This document shows positions 51,285-60,186 of a stretch of DNA of 64,000 nucleotides, piece by piece. The stretch is from NCBI RefSeq assembly GCF_017309185.1, contig NZ_JAEKJZ010000001.1, forward strand, positions 2,418,001-2,482,000, given 5' to 3'. The stretch's first letter is position 1; the number at the start of each line of letters is the position of its first letter. The notes under the pieces are model-generated. The model ran no database searches. It saw only the letters and a list, made by a program, of their open reading frames with translations, and had not been told where the DNA came from. Origin of the DNA: Roseibium aggregatum (GTDB taxonomy: Bacteria; Pseudomonadota; Alphaproteobacteria; Rhizobiales; Stappiaceae). The translations under genes were made by a program, and so were the position numbers.

Positions 51285-53741
51285 TCAGTAAAGACCACCG
51301 GTGCCGACCGTGACCGCCTGCTGGGCTTCCGGCGAAACGCTGTGATAGGTCGTTCCAAGCGAGCCTTCGAAATCGATGATGGCGTAGCTGTCGTTTGGCG
51401 ACATGCCGGGCTTGAAGGCCTCCACAATCGCACCGGGGGTTCCGGGAGCAGCTCGCAGTCCGGTCTTGCGGTTGATCGTGATCAGCTGCAGGCCCTTGGG
51501 AACGCGGAATTCCACCGGCGGCTTGTCGGCGAGCGCCTTTTTCACGAAGTCGGTGAATATCGGCGCCGCGACCTGGCCACCTGTCGCGCCCCGTCCCATC
51601 GGTTTCGGCGTATCGTAACCGACGAACACACCGACGGCGAGATCGGGCGTGAAGCCCATGAACCAGGCGTCCTTCTCGTCGTTGGTGGTTCCCGTCTTGC
51701 CGGCGACCGGGCGTCCGACTGCGCGCACCGAGGTTGCCGTGCCGCGCTGCACGACGCCTTCCATCATCGACGTGATCTGATAGGCGGTCATCGGATCGAG
51801 TACCTGCTCGCGATTATCGATCAGGCTGGGCTCGCCCTGACCTTCCCAGACATCCTGGGTGCAGCCGTCGCAAATCCGGCTGTCGTGCTTGTAGATCGTT
51901 CGGCCGTAGCGGTCCTGGATGCGGTCGATCAGGGTCGGCCGCACCTTCCGTCCGCCGTTGGCGATCGTGGCGTAAGCCGTGGTCAGGCGCAGGACCGTGG
52001 TTTCCCCCGCTCCGAGCGACATGGAAAGAACGGGAAGCATGTTGTCGTAGATGCCGAAGCGCTTGGCGTATTCCGCGACCAGCGGCATGCCCATGTCCTG
52101 GGCCAGACGCACGGTCATGACGTTCCGGGACAACTCGATACCCGTGCGCAGGGTCGAGGGACCGTAGAATTTGCCGCCGTAGTTCTGTGGCCGCCAGGTG
52201 CCAAGCCCGGGCCCCTGGCTGATCTCAAGCGGGGCGTCCATGATGACCGAGGACGGTGTGTAGCCGTTGTCAAGCGCTGCCGCATAGAGGAACGGCTTGA
52301 ACGAAGATCCCGGCTGGCGATAGGCCTGAGTGGCGCGGTTGAACTCGCTTTGAGCGAAACTGAATCCGCCAACCAGCGCCAGAACGCGGCCCGTATAGGG
52401 GTCCATGGCGACGATTGCGCCGGAGACCTTCGGTATCTGCCTGAGTTCGTAGGTGCCCGGCGCCACCGGGCTTTCTGCCACATAGACCACGTCACCCGGT
52501 GCAAGAACGTCCGAAGTGGCCCCCGGGGCACGGCCCTTGACGCGCGCCCACTTCATGGTCTCCAGAAACAGTTTTCCGGTCTTGCGTTCGGTGGACAGTT
52601 TGCCGCTGACCAGCCTCTCGGGCTGAACGCCAACCGTTGCGGACTCCCCTCCGCTCTCGAGAACAACCGCCAGGGTCCATTCGGGGAGATCGCTGAGAGC
52701 CTCGATTTTGGAAAGGTCGACGCCCCAATCGGCGCCGATTGTTATCCGGTCCACCGGACCGCGCCAACTGCCGCGCTTGTGATCGAAGTCGATCAGCCCG
52801 TCCATCAGGGACTTCCGGGCCATTTTCTGAAGTTCCGGATCAAGCGTGGAACGAACCGACAATCCGCCCTCGTAAAGTCTCTTGTCGCCGAAAATATCGG
52901 CGACCTCGCGGCGCACTTCCTCGGTGAAATACTCCGCGGCAAAGAGACGGGATCCCGTCTCCCGCGGTTTCACGACGATCGGTTTCTGTTTTGCTTCCGC
53001 GCCTTCGTCGAAGGACACATAACCGTCCGCAACCATGCGGTCGATCACATAGTTGCGACGTGCGACCGCGCGATCCGTGTGACGGAACGGATGATAGTTG
53101 TTGGGCGCCTTGGGCAGCGCCGCCAGATAGGCCGTTTCTTCCAGGTTCAGTTCGTGGACGGACTTGTCGAAATAAATCAGGGCGGCCGCGGCTATGCCAT
53201 GCGCACCAAGACCGAAGTAGATCTCGTTGACGTAGAGCTCGAGAATCTCGTCCTTGGTGTAGGCCTGTTCGATCCGCAGCGCGAGAATGGCTTCCTTGAT
53301 CTTCCTGACAACCGACAGATCGTTGGTCAACAGAAAGTTCTTCGCGACCTGCTGCGTGATCGTGGACGCGCCCTCCGGACGCCGACCGGATCCGTAATTC
53401 TGGATGAAGCGAACGGCGGCACGCGCGATGCCCTCCGGGTCGACACCGATATGGGTGTAGAAATTCTTGTCCTCCGCCGCGACGAAAGCCTGTTTGACCC
53501 GGTCCGGAATCGCCTGGATCGGCAGGAACATGCGGCGCTGCGTGGCATATTCGGCCATGAGACTTCCGTCGGCCGCGTGAACGCGGGTCATGACGGGCGG
53601 CTCGTAGTTTTTCAGCGCGGTGTAATCCGGCAAACCTTCGCTGACATGCTGCAGGTACATCCAGACCCCGGCCGCCACCAGAAGGGCAAGGGCCGTTCCG
53701 ATACCGAAGAGATAGCCAAAAAACTTCACCAAAAATTTCAT
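51285..53741 (-). CDS. mrcA: Penicillin-binding protein 1A
   Basis: Bifunctional peptidoglycan synthase of 818 residues. An N-terminal membrane anchor (about 8-30) is followed by the glycosyltransferase 51 domain with the catalytic glutamate in AAEDKNFYTHIGVDP and the second motif STITQQVAKNF. An OB-like domain lies in the middle. The transpeptidase has the catalytic serine motif in QPGSSFKPFLYAAAL, an SxN-type motif region, and KTGTTNDEKDAWF. The next gene on the strand is prfB, with a gap of about 290 bases. Confidence 0.97.
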   Translation of the reverse strand: MKFLVKFFGYLFGIGTALALLVAAGVWMYLQHVSEGLPDYTALKNYEPPVMTRVHAADGSLMAEYATQRRMFLPIQAIPDRVKQAFVAAEDKNFYTHIGVDPEGIARAAVRFIQNYGSGRRPEGASTITQQVAKNFLLTNDLSVVRKIKEAILALRIEQAYTKDEILELYVNEIYFGLGAHGIAAAALIYFDKSVHELNLEETAYLAALPKAPNNYHPFRHTDRAVARRNYVIDRMVADGYVSFDEGAEAKQKPIVVKPRETGSRLFAAEYFTEEVRREVADIFGDKRLYEGGLSVRSTLDPELQKMARKSLMDGLIDFDHKRGSWRGPVDRITIGADWGVDLSKIEALSDLPEWTLAVVLESGGESATVGVQPERLVSGKLSTERKTGKLFLETMKWARVKGRAPGATSDVLAPGDVVYVAESPVAPGTYELRQIPKVSGAIVAMDPYTGRVLALVGGFSFAQSEFNRATQAYRQPGSSFKPFLYAAALDNGYTPSSVIMDAPLEISQGPGLGTWRPQNYGGKFYGPSTLRTGIELSRNVMTVRLAQDMGMPLVAEYAKRFGIYDNMLPVLSMSLGAGETTVLRLTTAYATIANGGRKVRPTLIDRIQDRYGRTIYKHDSRICDGCTQDVWEGQGEPSLIDNREQVLDPMTAYQITSMMEGVVQRGTATSVRAVGRPVAGKTGTTNDEKDAWFMGFTPDLAVGVFVGYDTPKPMGRGATGGQVAAPIFTDFVKKALADKPPVEFRVPKGLQLITINRKTGLRAAPGTPGAIVEAFKPGMSPNDSYAIIDFEGSLGTTYHSVSPEAQQAVTVGTGGLY

Positions 53742-53932
53742 ACTGCGGGCTCGTCTTTCCCCGACCTGAGGGCATTCAACTTTCTAGCACGGATACCTCG
53801 ATCCGGCACCCCCGGGGGCAGTCTGTCACATTGTCTTTAACGTGTTTTACGCCTTCTCAGGTACCAATATGGCGATGCTGAGGCAATTCGGGGCAAAGCG
53901 GCTGTTTTGGGAGGCATCTTTGGCCGTGGCGA

Positions 53933-55240
53933 TCACTGCGAAGGCGTCGCTTGCTGCCTGGCCAGCCGTGGCTGGAAAAAGGCATTGACCGCTTCGGTCA
54001 TGGCGTTTGCCATTCGCTCCCGCCACTCGTCCGACACCAGCAGCTTTTCATCGTGCTCGTTCGAAAGATATCCAAGCTCCAACAAAACCGAAGGAACATC
54101 GTGCGCCCTCAGGACCCTGAACCCCGCGTACCGGTGCGGATTGTTGATCAGCCGGACCGCGCTTTGCAGTTCACTCACCAGCGTTCTTGCGAAATAAACC
54201 GAAAAGGAACGCGTTTCACGCCGGGCCAAATCCAGCAGGATATCGGAGACGTCCGAAGGCTCCTCCTCAAGGTCGACACCGGCAATGACGTCGGACAGAT
54301 TTTCCGACTCGGCCAGATCGGCCGCAAGCTGATCCGATGCCTTGTCGGAAAGGGTGTAGACCGTCGATCCGCGCGCGAACTTCTGGCCTCTGCGCACCGA
54401 ATCGGCGTGGATCGACACAAACAGGTCGGCAGCGAGTTCATGGCCGATCTCGACCCGGCGCAAAAGCGGGACGAAAGTATCGTCGGAACGAGTAAGGTGA
54501 ACTTCGTAAAGCCCTGTTTCATTGAGCTTTTTCTGAAACAGCCTGGCAAAATCCAGAACGATGGCTTTTTCGAGCGTTCCGCCGACCCCGGTTGCGCCAC
54601 TGTCGATTCCCCCGTGCCCCGGATCGAGGACGATCACTGGTTTCCCGGCGGCTTCCTGTCCTGACTTCCTATCGCTTTTAACGGCGGAACTTCCGGTTTT
54701 TTGCGAGGATTTCGGCCTGGACGCCTTGACGAAGGTCTCAAAGGACTCCGGCGTTGCACTTACCAGATCCACCACCAGGCGCGCCGGCTGGTCGTCCACC
54801 GGTGGCAGAAAGAAGGTCTTGTCCACATCCACCGGCCCGGTCAGGTCCATCACGATCCGCGACTTGCCGTCTGCAAACAGCCCGAACCGCCAGTCCGCGA
54901 CGAGACCCCGTCCCTTTGAACCGGCATCATGCGGAATTGAAAACGCCACCTCCGGCAGGTCGATGATCAGCCTGTAGGGATTTGCCAGACCTTTGATGAC
55001 GGGTGTCACCTGTTGATCCATGTCCAAAACGAATCGCGTCCGGCTTTCGTCGCCGGCCATTCTGGCGCCGAGAACCACCGGCTTCGCCCCTTCCGCATGG
55101 CTTTCGCCACCGGCAAATGCAAACACGGCCACCCAGGCCGCGAGCACGGCTCCGGCAAGCCTAAAGCACCTGCTCGGCACGGTATCCCCCCTGCCCGGAC
55201 GGCGTTTTCCCGCTGATTTCTTCTCGTTTCTTCCGGCCAT
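53933..55240 (-). CDS. amiC: N-acetylmuramoyl-L-alanine amidase with AMIN domain
   Basis: Exported zinc amidase that removes stem peptides from peptidoglycan, usually at the division site. A basic N-terminus and a hydrophobic stretch (RLAGAVLAAWVAVFAFAGG) form the export signal. An AMIN domain (about residues 50-150) is followed by an Amidase_3 domain with metal ligands in VLDPGHGGIDSGATG and the catalytic glutamate in LLELGYLSNEHDE. Start is uncertain: an in-frame ATG at 55285 adds 15 residues, and neither has a strong ribosome site. It faces away from rne. Confidence 0.93.
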   Translation of the reverse strand: MAGRNEKKSAGKRRPGRGDTVPSRCFRLAGAVLAAWVAVFAFAGGESHAEGAKPVVLGARMAGDESRTRFVLDMDQQVTPVIKGLANPYRLIIDLPEVAFSIPHDAGSKGRGLVADWRFGLFADGKSRIVMDLTGPVDVDKTFFLPPVDDQPARLVVDLVSATPESFETFVKASRPKSSQKTGSSAVKSDRKSGQEAAGKPVIVLDPGHGGIDSGATGVGGTLEKAIVLDFARLFQKKLNETGLYEVHLTRSDDTFVPLLRRVEIGHELAADLFVSIHADSVRRGQKFARGSTVYTLSDKASDQLAADLAESENLSDVIAGVDLEEEPSDVSDILLDLARRETRSFSVYFARTLVSELQSAVRLINNPHRYAGFRVLRAHDVPSVLLELGYLSNEHDEKLLVSDEWRERMANAMTEAVNAFFQPRLARQQATPSQ

Positions 55241-55898
55241 GAGACTCGCCACTTGTCCGCATACGGCCCCCGCAAGCCTTCTCATAAGCGATCCGGCGGG
55301 CGAGGAAAATAGGTTATCCGTTTTACATTGCTTGCAATGCGCATCGACGGAACGTAAAAGTATCTTACGGATTCAGGTTCAAAACCGATACCTTCCCGGA
55401 TGACGTCCAGGGGACTCTATCCACAACGTCATCGTAGCTTAAGGCCCTCAAGAGGCAGAACAGAGGTCGTTCTGTCCATTTTCCAAAGAGGAGTCGGCCT
55501 ACAGTGGATCGTGTATCGGCTCCTCTTTGAAGCCGCCGGATGGACAGGTCAACCCGTTTAACCCGGTTGACCTGCTTGCATGGACCGCGGCGAGCATGAG
55601 GGCGAACCGTTCCCGAGACGGAAGCTGCCAGAACGGTGAAAATCTGACTGGCGAACCGGCTGACGAAACAAATACTTAACTCAAGGGCCTGCGTTGCCCC
55701 GAAGGACCCGCGCGATGCACATGATGATCAACAGAAAGCAGGTTTCCGCTTCGGCGGCGCTTTGCTTTGATCATACGACCGCGCCGGGCGCAGACGCCCT
55801 TCCCCATCTTAGCAATACAAGTACGGCGGCCATCCTCCTTTCGGGCGATGCGCGTTTCGGATACGCGCCAAGCAGCGCCGCCGTGGAGACGTTTAGTA
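55241..55898 (+). promoter_or_regulatory. Long leader region of rne
   Basis: About 650 bases lie between amiC and the rne start, far more than needed for two promoters. The middle part (55454-55574) holds three consecutive hairpins listed next. Later parts contain short open frames, none convincing. Long structured leaders on rne are known in E. coli, where RNase E cleaves its own leader to set its level; a similar loop here is inference. Confidence 0.6.
55454..55574 (+). promoter_or_regulatory. Three tandem hairpins in the rne leader
   Basis: First hairpin: GGCAGAAC (55454-55461) with GTTCTGTC (55469-55476, one G-T). Second: AAAGAGGAG (55485-55493) with CTCCTCTTT (55520-55528), enclosing 26 bases. 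Third: CAGGTCAACC (55545-55554) with GGTTGACCTG (55565-55574), ten perfect pairs. No T-run follows the third, so they are not simple terminators. They would be in the 5' untranslated RNA if the promoter lies before 55450. Confidence 0.65.
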
Positions 55899-58697
55899 AT
55901 GGCAAACAAAATGCTGATCGACGCGGGCCACCCGGAAGAGACCCGGGTTGTCGTCGTACGTGGCAATCGGGTTGAAGAGTTCGACTTTGAAGCAGCAAAC
56001 AGAAAACAGCTTCGCGGGAATATCTATTTAGCGAAAGTTACCCGGGTCGAGCCCTCCCTCCAGGCGGCATTTGTGGAATACGGAGGAAACCGGCACGGTT
56101 TCCTCGCCTTCAGCGAAATACATCCCGATTATTATCAGATCCCGGTCGCCGACCGGGAAGCCCTTCTTGCTGCGGAAGCGGCCGAGCGTCAACGTGATGA
56201 CGCGGAAGCGGAAGAAAAGCCCAAGCGCCGCCGCCGGTCCCGTGCGGCCAAGAACGAGTCCACCGAGACCGTCGCCAGCGAAAAGGTGGAGCCCGGCCCG
56301 GACGAACAATCGCAGGACCCGGCTGCTCCGGATCAAGAAACCGAAGGTGCGGCGACGGACGGCGGCGACGCCTCCGATGCTGCCGAGGAAACCTCCGCGG
56401 AACTGGCGGCAAAATCGCCCGAGAGTTCAGAACCGGAAATGACCGGTGGCGAAGACGAAAATGACGAAGAGACCGCGGAGGAATCCCGGGACAGCGCCCA
56501 GGAGCAGGACGAAGACCAGGACGAGCCTCCTGTAAGAGCCCGCAGCCGCCGGCGCCGGCGCAAAAACGAAGAAGACGACGACGCCGAGAACGACGACGAC
56601 GATGCCGTTGAGTCCGTCGGCGCGGAAGACGCACTGGAAGAGGTTCCGGAGCGCATCGTGCCGATGCGCAAGCAGTACAAAATCCAGGAAGTCATCAAAC
56701 GGCGCCAGATCATTCTGGTGCAGGTCGTCAAGGAAGAACGCGGCAACAAGGGCGCGGCCCTGACCACCTATTTGTCTCTTGCCGGCCGTTACTCGGTTCT
56801 CATGCCGAACACCGCCCGCGGTGGCGGTATTTCGCGGAAGATCACGCAGCCGACAGACCGCAAACGCCTCAAGCAGATCGCATCCGAACTGGATGTTCCG
56901 GAAGGCATGGGCGTGATCCTGCGCACGGCGGGCGCAAGCCGGACCAAGGCTGAAATCAAACGCGATTTCGAATATCTGATGCGGCTTTGGGAGAATGTCC
57001 GGGAACTGACGCTCCAGTCCAGCGCCCCGAGCCTCGTTTACGAGGAAGGCAGTCTGGTCAAGCGCTCCATACGCGACCTGTACAACAAGGACATCAACGA
57101 AGTTCTCGTTGCCGGGGACGAAGGCTATCGCGAAGCCAAGGATTTCATGCGCATGCTCATGCCGAGCCATGCCAAGAACGTCCAGCCCTACCGCGATCCC
57201 TCGCCGCTCTTCATCCGCTATGGGGTCGAACCGCAGCTTGACGCGATGTTCTCGCCCCAGGTCACCCTGAAATCCGGCGGCTACATCGTCATCAACCAGA
57301 CAGAAGCCCTGGTTTCGATCGACGTGAACTCCGGCAAGTCTACCCGGGAGCACAACATCGAAGACACGGCGCTCCAGACAAACCTGGAAGCTGCCGAAGA
57401 GGTGACCCGGCAACTGCGTCTGCGGGATCTCGCGGGACTGGTCGTCATCGATTTCATCGATATGGAGGAATCGAAAAACAACCGCGCCGTCGAACGCAAA
57501 CTGAAGGACTGTCTCAAGAACGACCGCGCACGCATTCAGGTCGGACGAATTTCGCATTTCGGTCTTCTTGAAATGTCGCGCCAGCGTATCCGCACGGGTG
57601 TCCTGGAAAGCTCGACAACGCCCTGCCCCCATTGTCAGGGCACGGGCATGATCCGCTCCGTGGAGTCCGTGGCGCTTCATGTGCTTCGTTCGATCGAAGA
57701 CAATCTGCTGAAAGGCGCGTCCCACAACCTGATCATCCGCACGACGACCGACGTTGCGCTCTATATCCTCAACAACAAACGCTCGAACCTGTTCGACCTG
57801 GAAACCCGCTTCGCGATCGAGATCGAAGTTCAGGCCGACGAAATGGTCAACGGCCAGCTCTACGTTCTTGAACGCGGCGAGCAGGTTGACCGGGACCGTT
57901 TCCCGGCTCCGCCGGTCAGCGTCCAGCCGGACACGGTTGAAATCATCGACGACACCACCGAACAGCCGGTAATCGAAGAACAGGCACTTGACGAGGACGG
58001 CGGCGAACGCCGCCGGCGCCGCCGGCGGAAGCGCCGGCGCAACGGGTCCGAGACTCAGGCAGACAGTGCCGAAGACCAGCGGCTTTCCGAAGGCGACGAG
58101 GCGGAAGGCGATGACGCTCAGACGCAAGAGGCCCGTTCGGAAGACGATACCAACGAGGAAGAACCCCGGCGGAAGCGCCGTAGAGGTCGCCGAGGCGGAC
58201 GCCGCGGACGCCGGAACGGCGACGGCGTGGAAGCCGGCGCTGACGACGAGGCCACCGAAGCGGAAACGGAAGTCACCGCGCTACCTGAGACCGAAGACAC
58301 CGAATCCGGCGAGGACAGCGCCCCGTCGACAGACACTGTGGACGATGCAGCCGTATCGGCTGAACCGGAAACCGAAGAGGCCCTGAACGGTCAGGCCGCC
58401 GGACCTGAGATGACTGCCGCGGACACGGGCGAATCCCCCATAGTCTCGACCGCCGATGCGCCGGAACAGACGGACGCAGAGGTTGAACCGGTAGAAACCG
58501 GCGATGGCGAAGCGGAAGCCGCCGGTGAAACGGAAACGACCGATCAATCCGAGCCTGACAGTTCGACCGGGGAATCCGTCGAGGGTCAACCCGCCGCCCC
58601 GGCGGAACCCGTCGTGACCAGCGAATCGTCAGACGAGGCCGCGGAAGACAAACCCAAACGCGTCGGCTGGTGGCAGCGCGGTCGGTCGTTCTTCTAA
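55899..58697 (+). CDS. rne: Ribonuclease E with acidic insertion in the S1 domain
   Basis: Main endoribonuclease of mRNA decay and rRNA maturation; 932 residues from MANKMLIDAGHPEETRV. The S1 RNA-binding domain is split: RGNIYLAKVTRVEPSLQAAF and the GFLAFSEIHPDYY part come first, an acidic, low-complexity insertion covers about residues 85-250, and then KYKIQEVIKRRQ-type S1 sequence resumes. The catalytic DNase I-like part has ALVSIDVNSGKSTREHN, and the zinc link is CPHCQGTG. The C-terminal 270 residues are disordered, with two arginine-rich blocks (RRRRRRKRRRNG and RRKRRRGRRGGRRGRRNG), acidic stretches, and the conserved alphaproteobacterial end GWWQRGRSFF. These tails usually scaffold the degradosome. 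Confidence 0.96.
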   Translation: MANKMLIDAGHPEETRVVVVRGNRVEEFDFEAANRKQLRGNIYLAKVTRVEPSLQAAFVEYGGNRHGFLAFSEIHPDYYQIPVADREALLAAEAAERQRDDAEAEEKPKRRRRSRAAKNESTETVASEKVEPGPDEQSQDPAAPDQETEGAATDGGDASDAAEETSAELAAKSPESSEPEMTGGEDENDEETAEESRDSAQEQDEDQDEPPVRARSRRRRRKNEEDDDAENDDDDAVESVGAEDALEEVPERIVPMRKQYKIQEVIKRRQIILVQVVKEERGNKGAALTTYLSLAGRYSVLMPNTARGGGISRKITQPTDRKRLKQIASELDVPEGMGVILRTAGASRTKAEIKRDFEYLMRLWENVRELTLQSSAPSLVYEEGSLVKRSIRDLYNKDINEVLVAGDEGYREAKDFMRMLMPSHAKNVQPYRDPSPLFIRYGVEPQLDAMFSPQVTLKSGGYIVINQTEALVSIDVNSGKSTREHNIEDTALQTNLEAAEEVTRQLRLRDLAGLVVIDFIDMEESKNNRAVERKLKDCLKNDRARIQVGRISHFGLLEMSRQRIRTGVLESSTTPCPHCQGTGMIRSVESVALHVLRSIEDNLLKGASHNLIIRTTTDVALYILNNKRSNLFDLETRFAIEIEVQADEMVNGQLYVLERGEQVDRDRFPAPPVSVQPDTVEIIDDTTEQPVIEEQALDEDGGERRRRRRRKRRRNGSETQADSAEDQRLSEGDEAEGDDAQTQEARSEDDTNEEEPRRKRRRGRRGGRRGRRNGDGVEAGADDEATEAETEVTALPETEDTESGEDSAPSTDTVDDAAVSAEPETEEALNGQAAGPEMTAADTGESPIVSTADAPEQTDAEVEPVETGDGEAEAAGETETTDQSEPDSSTGESVEGQPAAPAEPVVTSESSDEAAEDKPKRVGWWQRGRSFF

Positions 58698-58717
58698 GTC
58701 ATCGATACTCGAGCAAT

Positions 58718-58745
58718 AAAGGCGGCCAATCGGCCGCCTTTTTCG
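58718..58745 (+). terminator. Intrinsic terminator of rne
   Basis: Stem AAAGGCGGCC / GGCCGCCTTT with an AATC loop and a following T-run, 20 bases after the stop. The A-run on the other side lets it also serve the converging aminotransferase gene. Confidence 0.9.
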
Positions 58746-58793
58746 TTTAGGGCAGTCACTCGAAGAAGGAGCGGCTTGTTCGCCAGCCTCCGT

Positions 58794-59957
58794 TTACTTC
58801 AGAAAGACCGAAAGCCTGCGCAAGGCCTCTTTCATCTCCTCGTGAGCACCGGCGAAGGAAAACCGGAGAAACTCGTGGCCGTGCACCGGGTCGAAATCGA
58901 CACCGGGTGTCGCTGCCACACCAGCCTCGTGCAGCATCTTTTTCGCAAACTCCAGACTGTCTCGAGTGTACGCGCTGACATCGGCGTAGATATAGAAAGC
59001 ACCGTCCACCGGCAGGAGTCTGTCGAGACCTATTCTGGGCAACCCCTCCAGAAGCAACTCCCTGTTGGCGGCATAGCCGGCTTTAACCGCTTCCAGTTCC
59101 TGCACGGCGTCCAGGGCGGCAGTCGCTGCGATCTGGGAAAGCTCCGGAGGCGAAATATAAAGGCTCTGGGCGATCCGTTCAGCCGGACGGACAAGGATTT
59201 CAGGCAAGACCATCCAGCCGATCCGCCAACCAGTCATGCAGTAGTACTTCGAGAAGCTATTGATAACGATGGTATTTTGAGAAAACTCAAGCGCGGACTT
59301 CTGCTCACCGGCATAGTCCAGACCGTGGTAGATTTCATCGGAAACGAACCAGATCCCATGCTTTTCGCAATAGCGGATCAGGTCCTCGAGAGCCTCGGTG
59401 GTCATCATGATTCCGGTGGGATTTGCCGGACTTGCCACAAGGATCCCTTTGATGGGCCCTTCTTTTCGGGCAGCTTCCAGATGATCAGGTGTCAGGCACC
59501 AGCGGGTCTCTGCGCCGACCGGCACCTCAACGGGTACAAAGCCAAGCGCCTTGATTATGTTGCGATAAGCCGGATAGCCCGGAGCAGACAGGACAATCCG
59601 GTCTCCCGGATCGAAAGCGGCGAGAAACGCAAGATTGAAGCCTGCCGACGACCCTGTGGTCGCCATGATGCGCTCGAGAGGAACCTCCACGCCGTAGGTT
59701 TTCCGGTAATGGGATGAAAGCGCCTTGCGCAAAGGTTTGATGCCAAGCGCTTCGGTATAGCCGACACGGCCGTGTTCCAGCACCTGCCGTGCGGCGTCCA
59801 GGGCCGGTTTCGGCGCGGGAGCCGACGGCTGCCCAACTTCCATGTGAACGATCTTGCGTCCTTCGGCTTCCAGTCTCGCGGCTTCGGCCAGCACATCCAT
59901 CGCGATGAAAGGGGCGACCTCGCTGCGACGGGACGGTTTGTACGTGGCAGACATCAT
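58794..59957 (-). CDS. PLP-dependent class I/II aminotransferase
   Basis: Enzyme of 387 residues with fold type I aminotransferase features: the substrate and cofactor regions GQPSAPAPKPALDAA and TTGSSAGFNLAFLAAF, the NPTG loop in ASPANPTGIMM, SDEIYHGLDY with the cofactor-binding aspartate and tyrosine, and the cofactor lysine in SFSKYYCMTGWRIGW near residue 235. The amino-acid substrate cannot be told from sequence; it stands alone, converging on rne. Confidence 0.92.
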   Translation of the reverse strand: MMSATYKPSRRSEVAPFIAMDVLAEAARLEAEGRKIVHMEVGQPSAPAPKPALDAARQVLEHGRVGYTEALGIKPLRKALSSHYRKTYGVEVPLERIMATTGSSAGFNLAFLAAFDPGDRIVLSAPGYPAYRNIIKALGFVPVEVPVGAETRWCLTPDHLEAARKEGPIKGILVASPANPTGIMMTTEALEDLIRYCEKHGIWFVSDEIYHGLDYAGEQKSALEFSQNTIVINSFSKYYCMTGWRIGWMVLPEILVRPAERIAQSLYISPPELSQIAATAALDAVQELEAVKAGYAANRELLLEGLPRIGLDRLLPVDGAFYIYADVSAYTRDSLEFAKKMLHEAGVAATPGVDFDPVHGHEFLRFSFAGAHEEMKEALRRLSVFLK

Positions 59958-60186
59958 GTGAGTTTATAATCCGGCTTGGAAAACATTTATTTCCACCCCG
60001 TATTGCGGATTTTCCGCAAGGATGCAATCCGCTCGTCCGAAGGTTAGCCCTCCGGCCAACCGCCCTGCCGAAAGACCTTGCGCAATTGTCATTTAGGTTT
60101 TCTTGACCGGGACGGCCTGTCTCCATACCTTCGCCACAGAGTCATGTACACGGATAGCGAATTCGCTTGAAACCGGAGTTTTCAAC

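Noticed and set aside
56427-58127. 566-codon minus-strand frame over rne
   Set aside because: Antisense shadow; the rne frame holds complete catalytic and zinc motifs.
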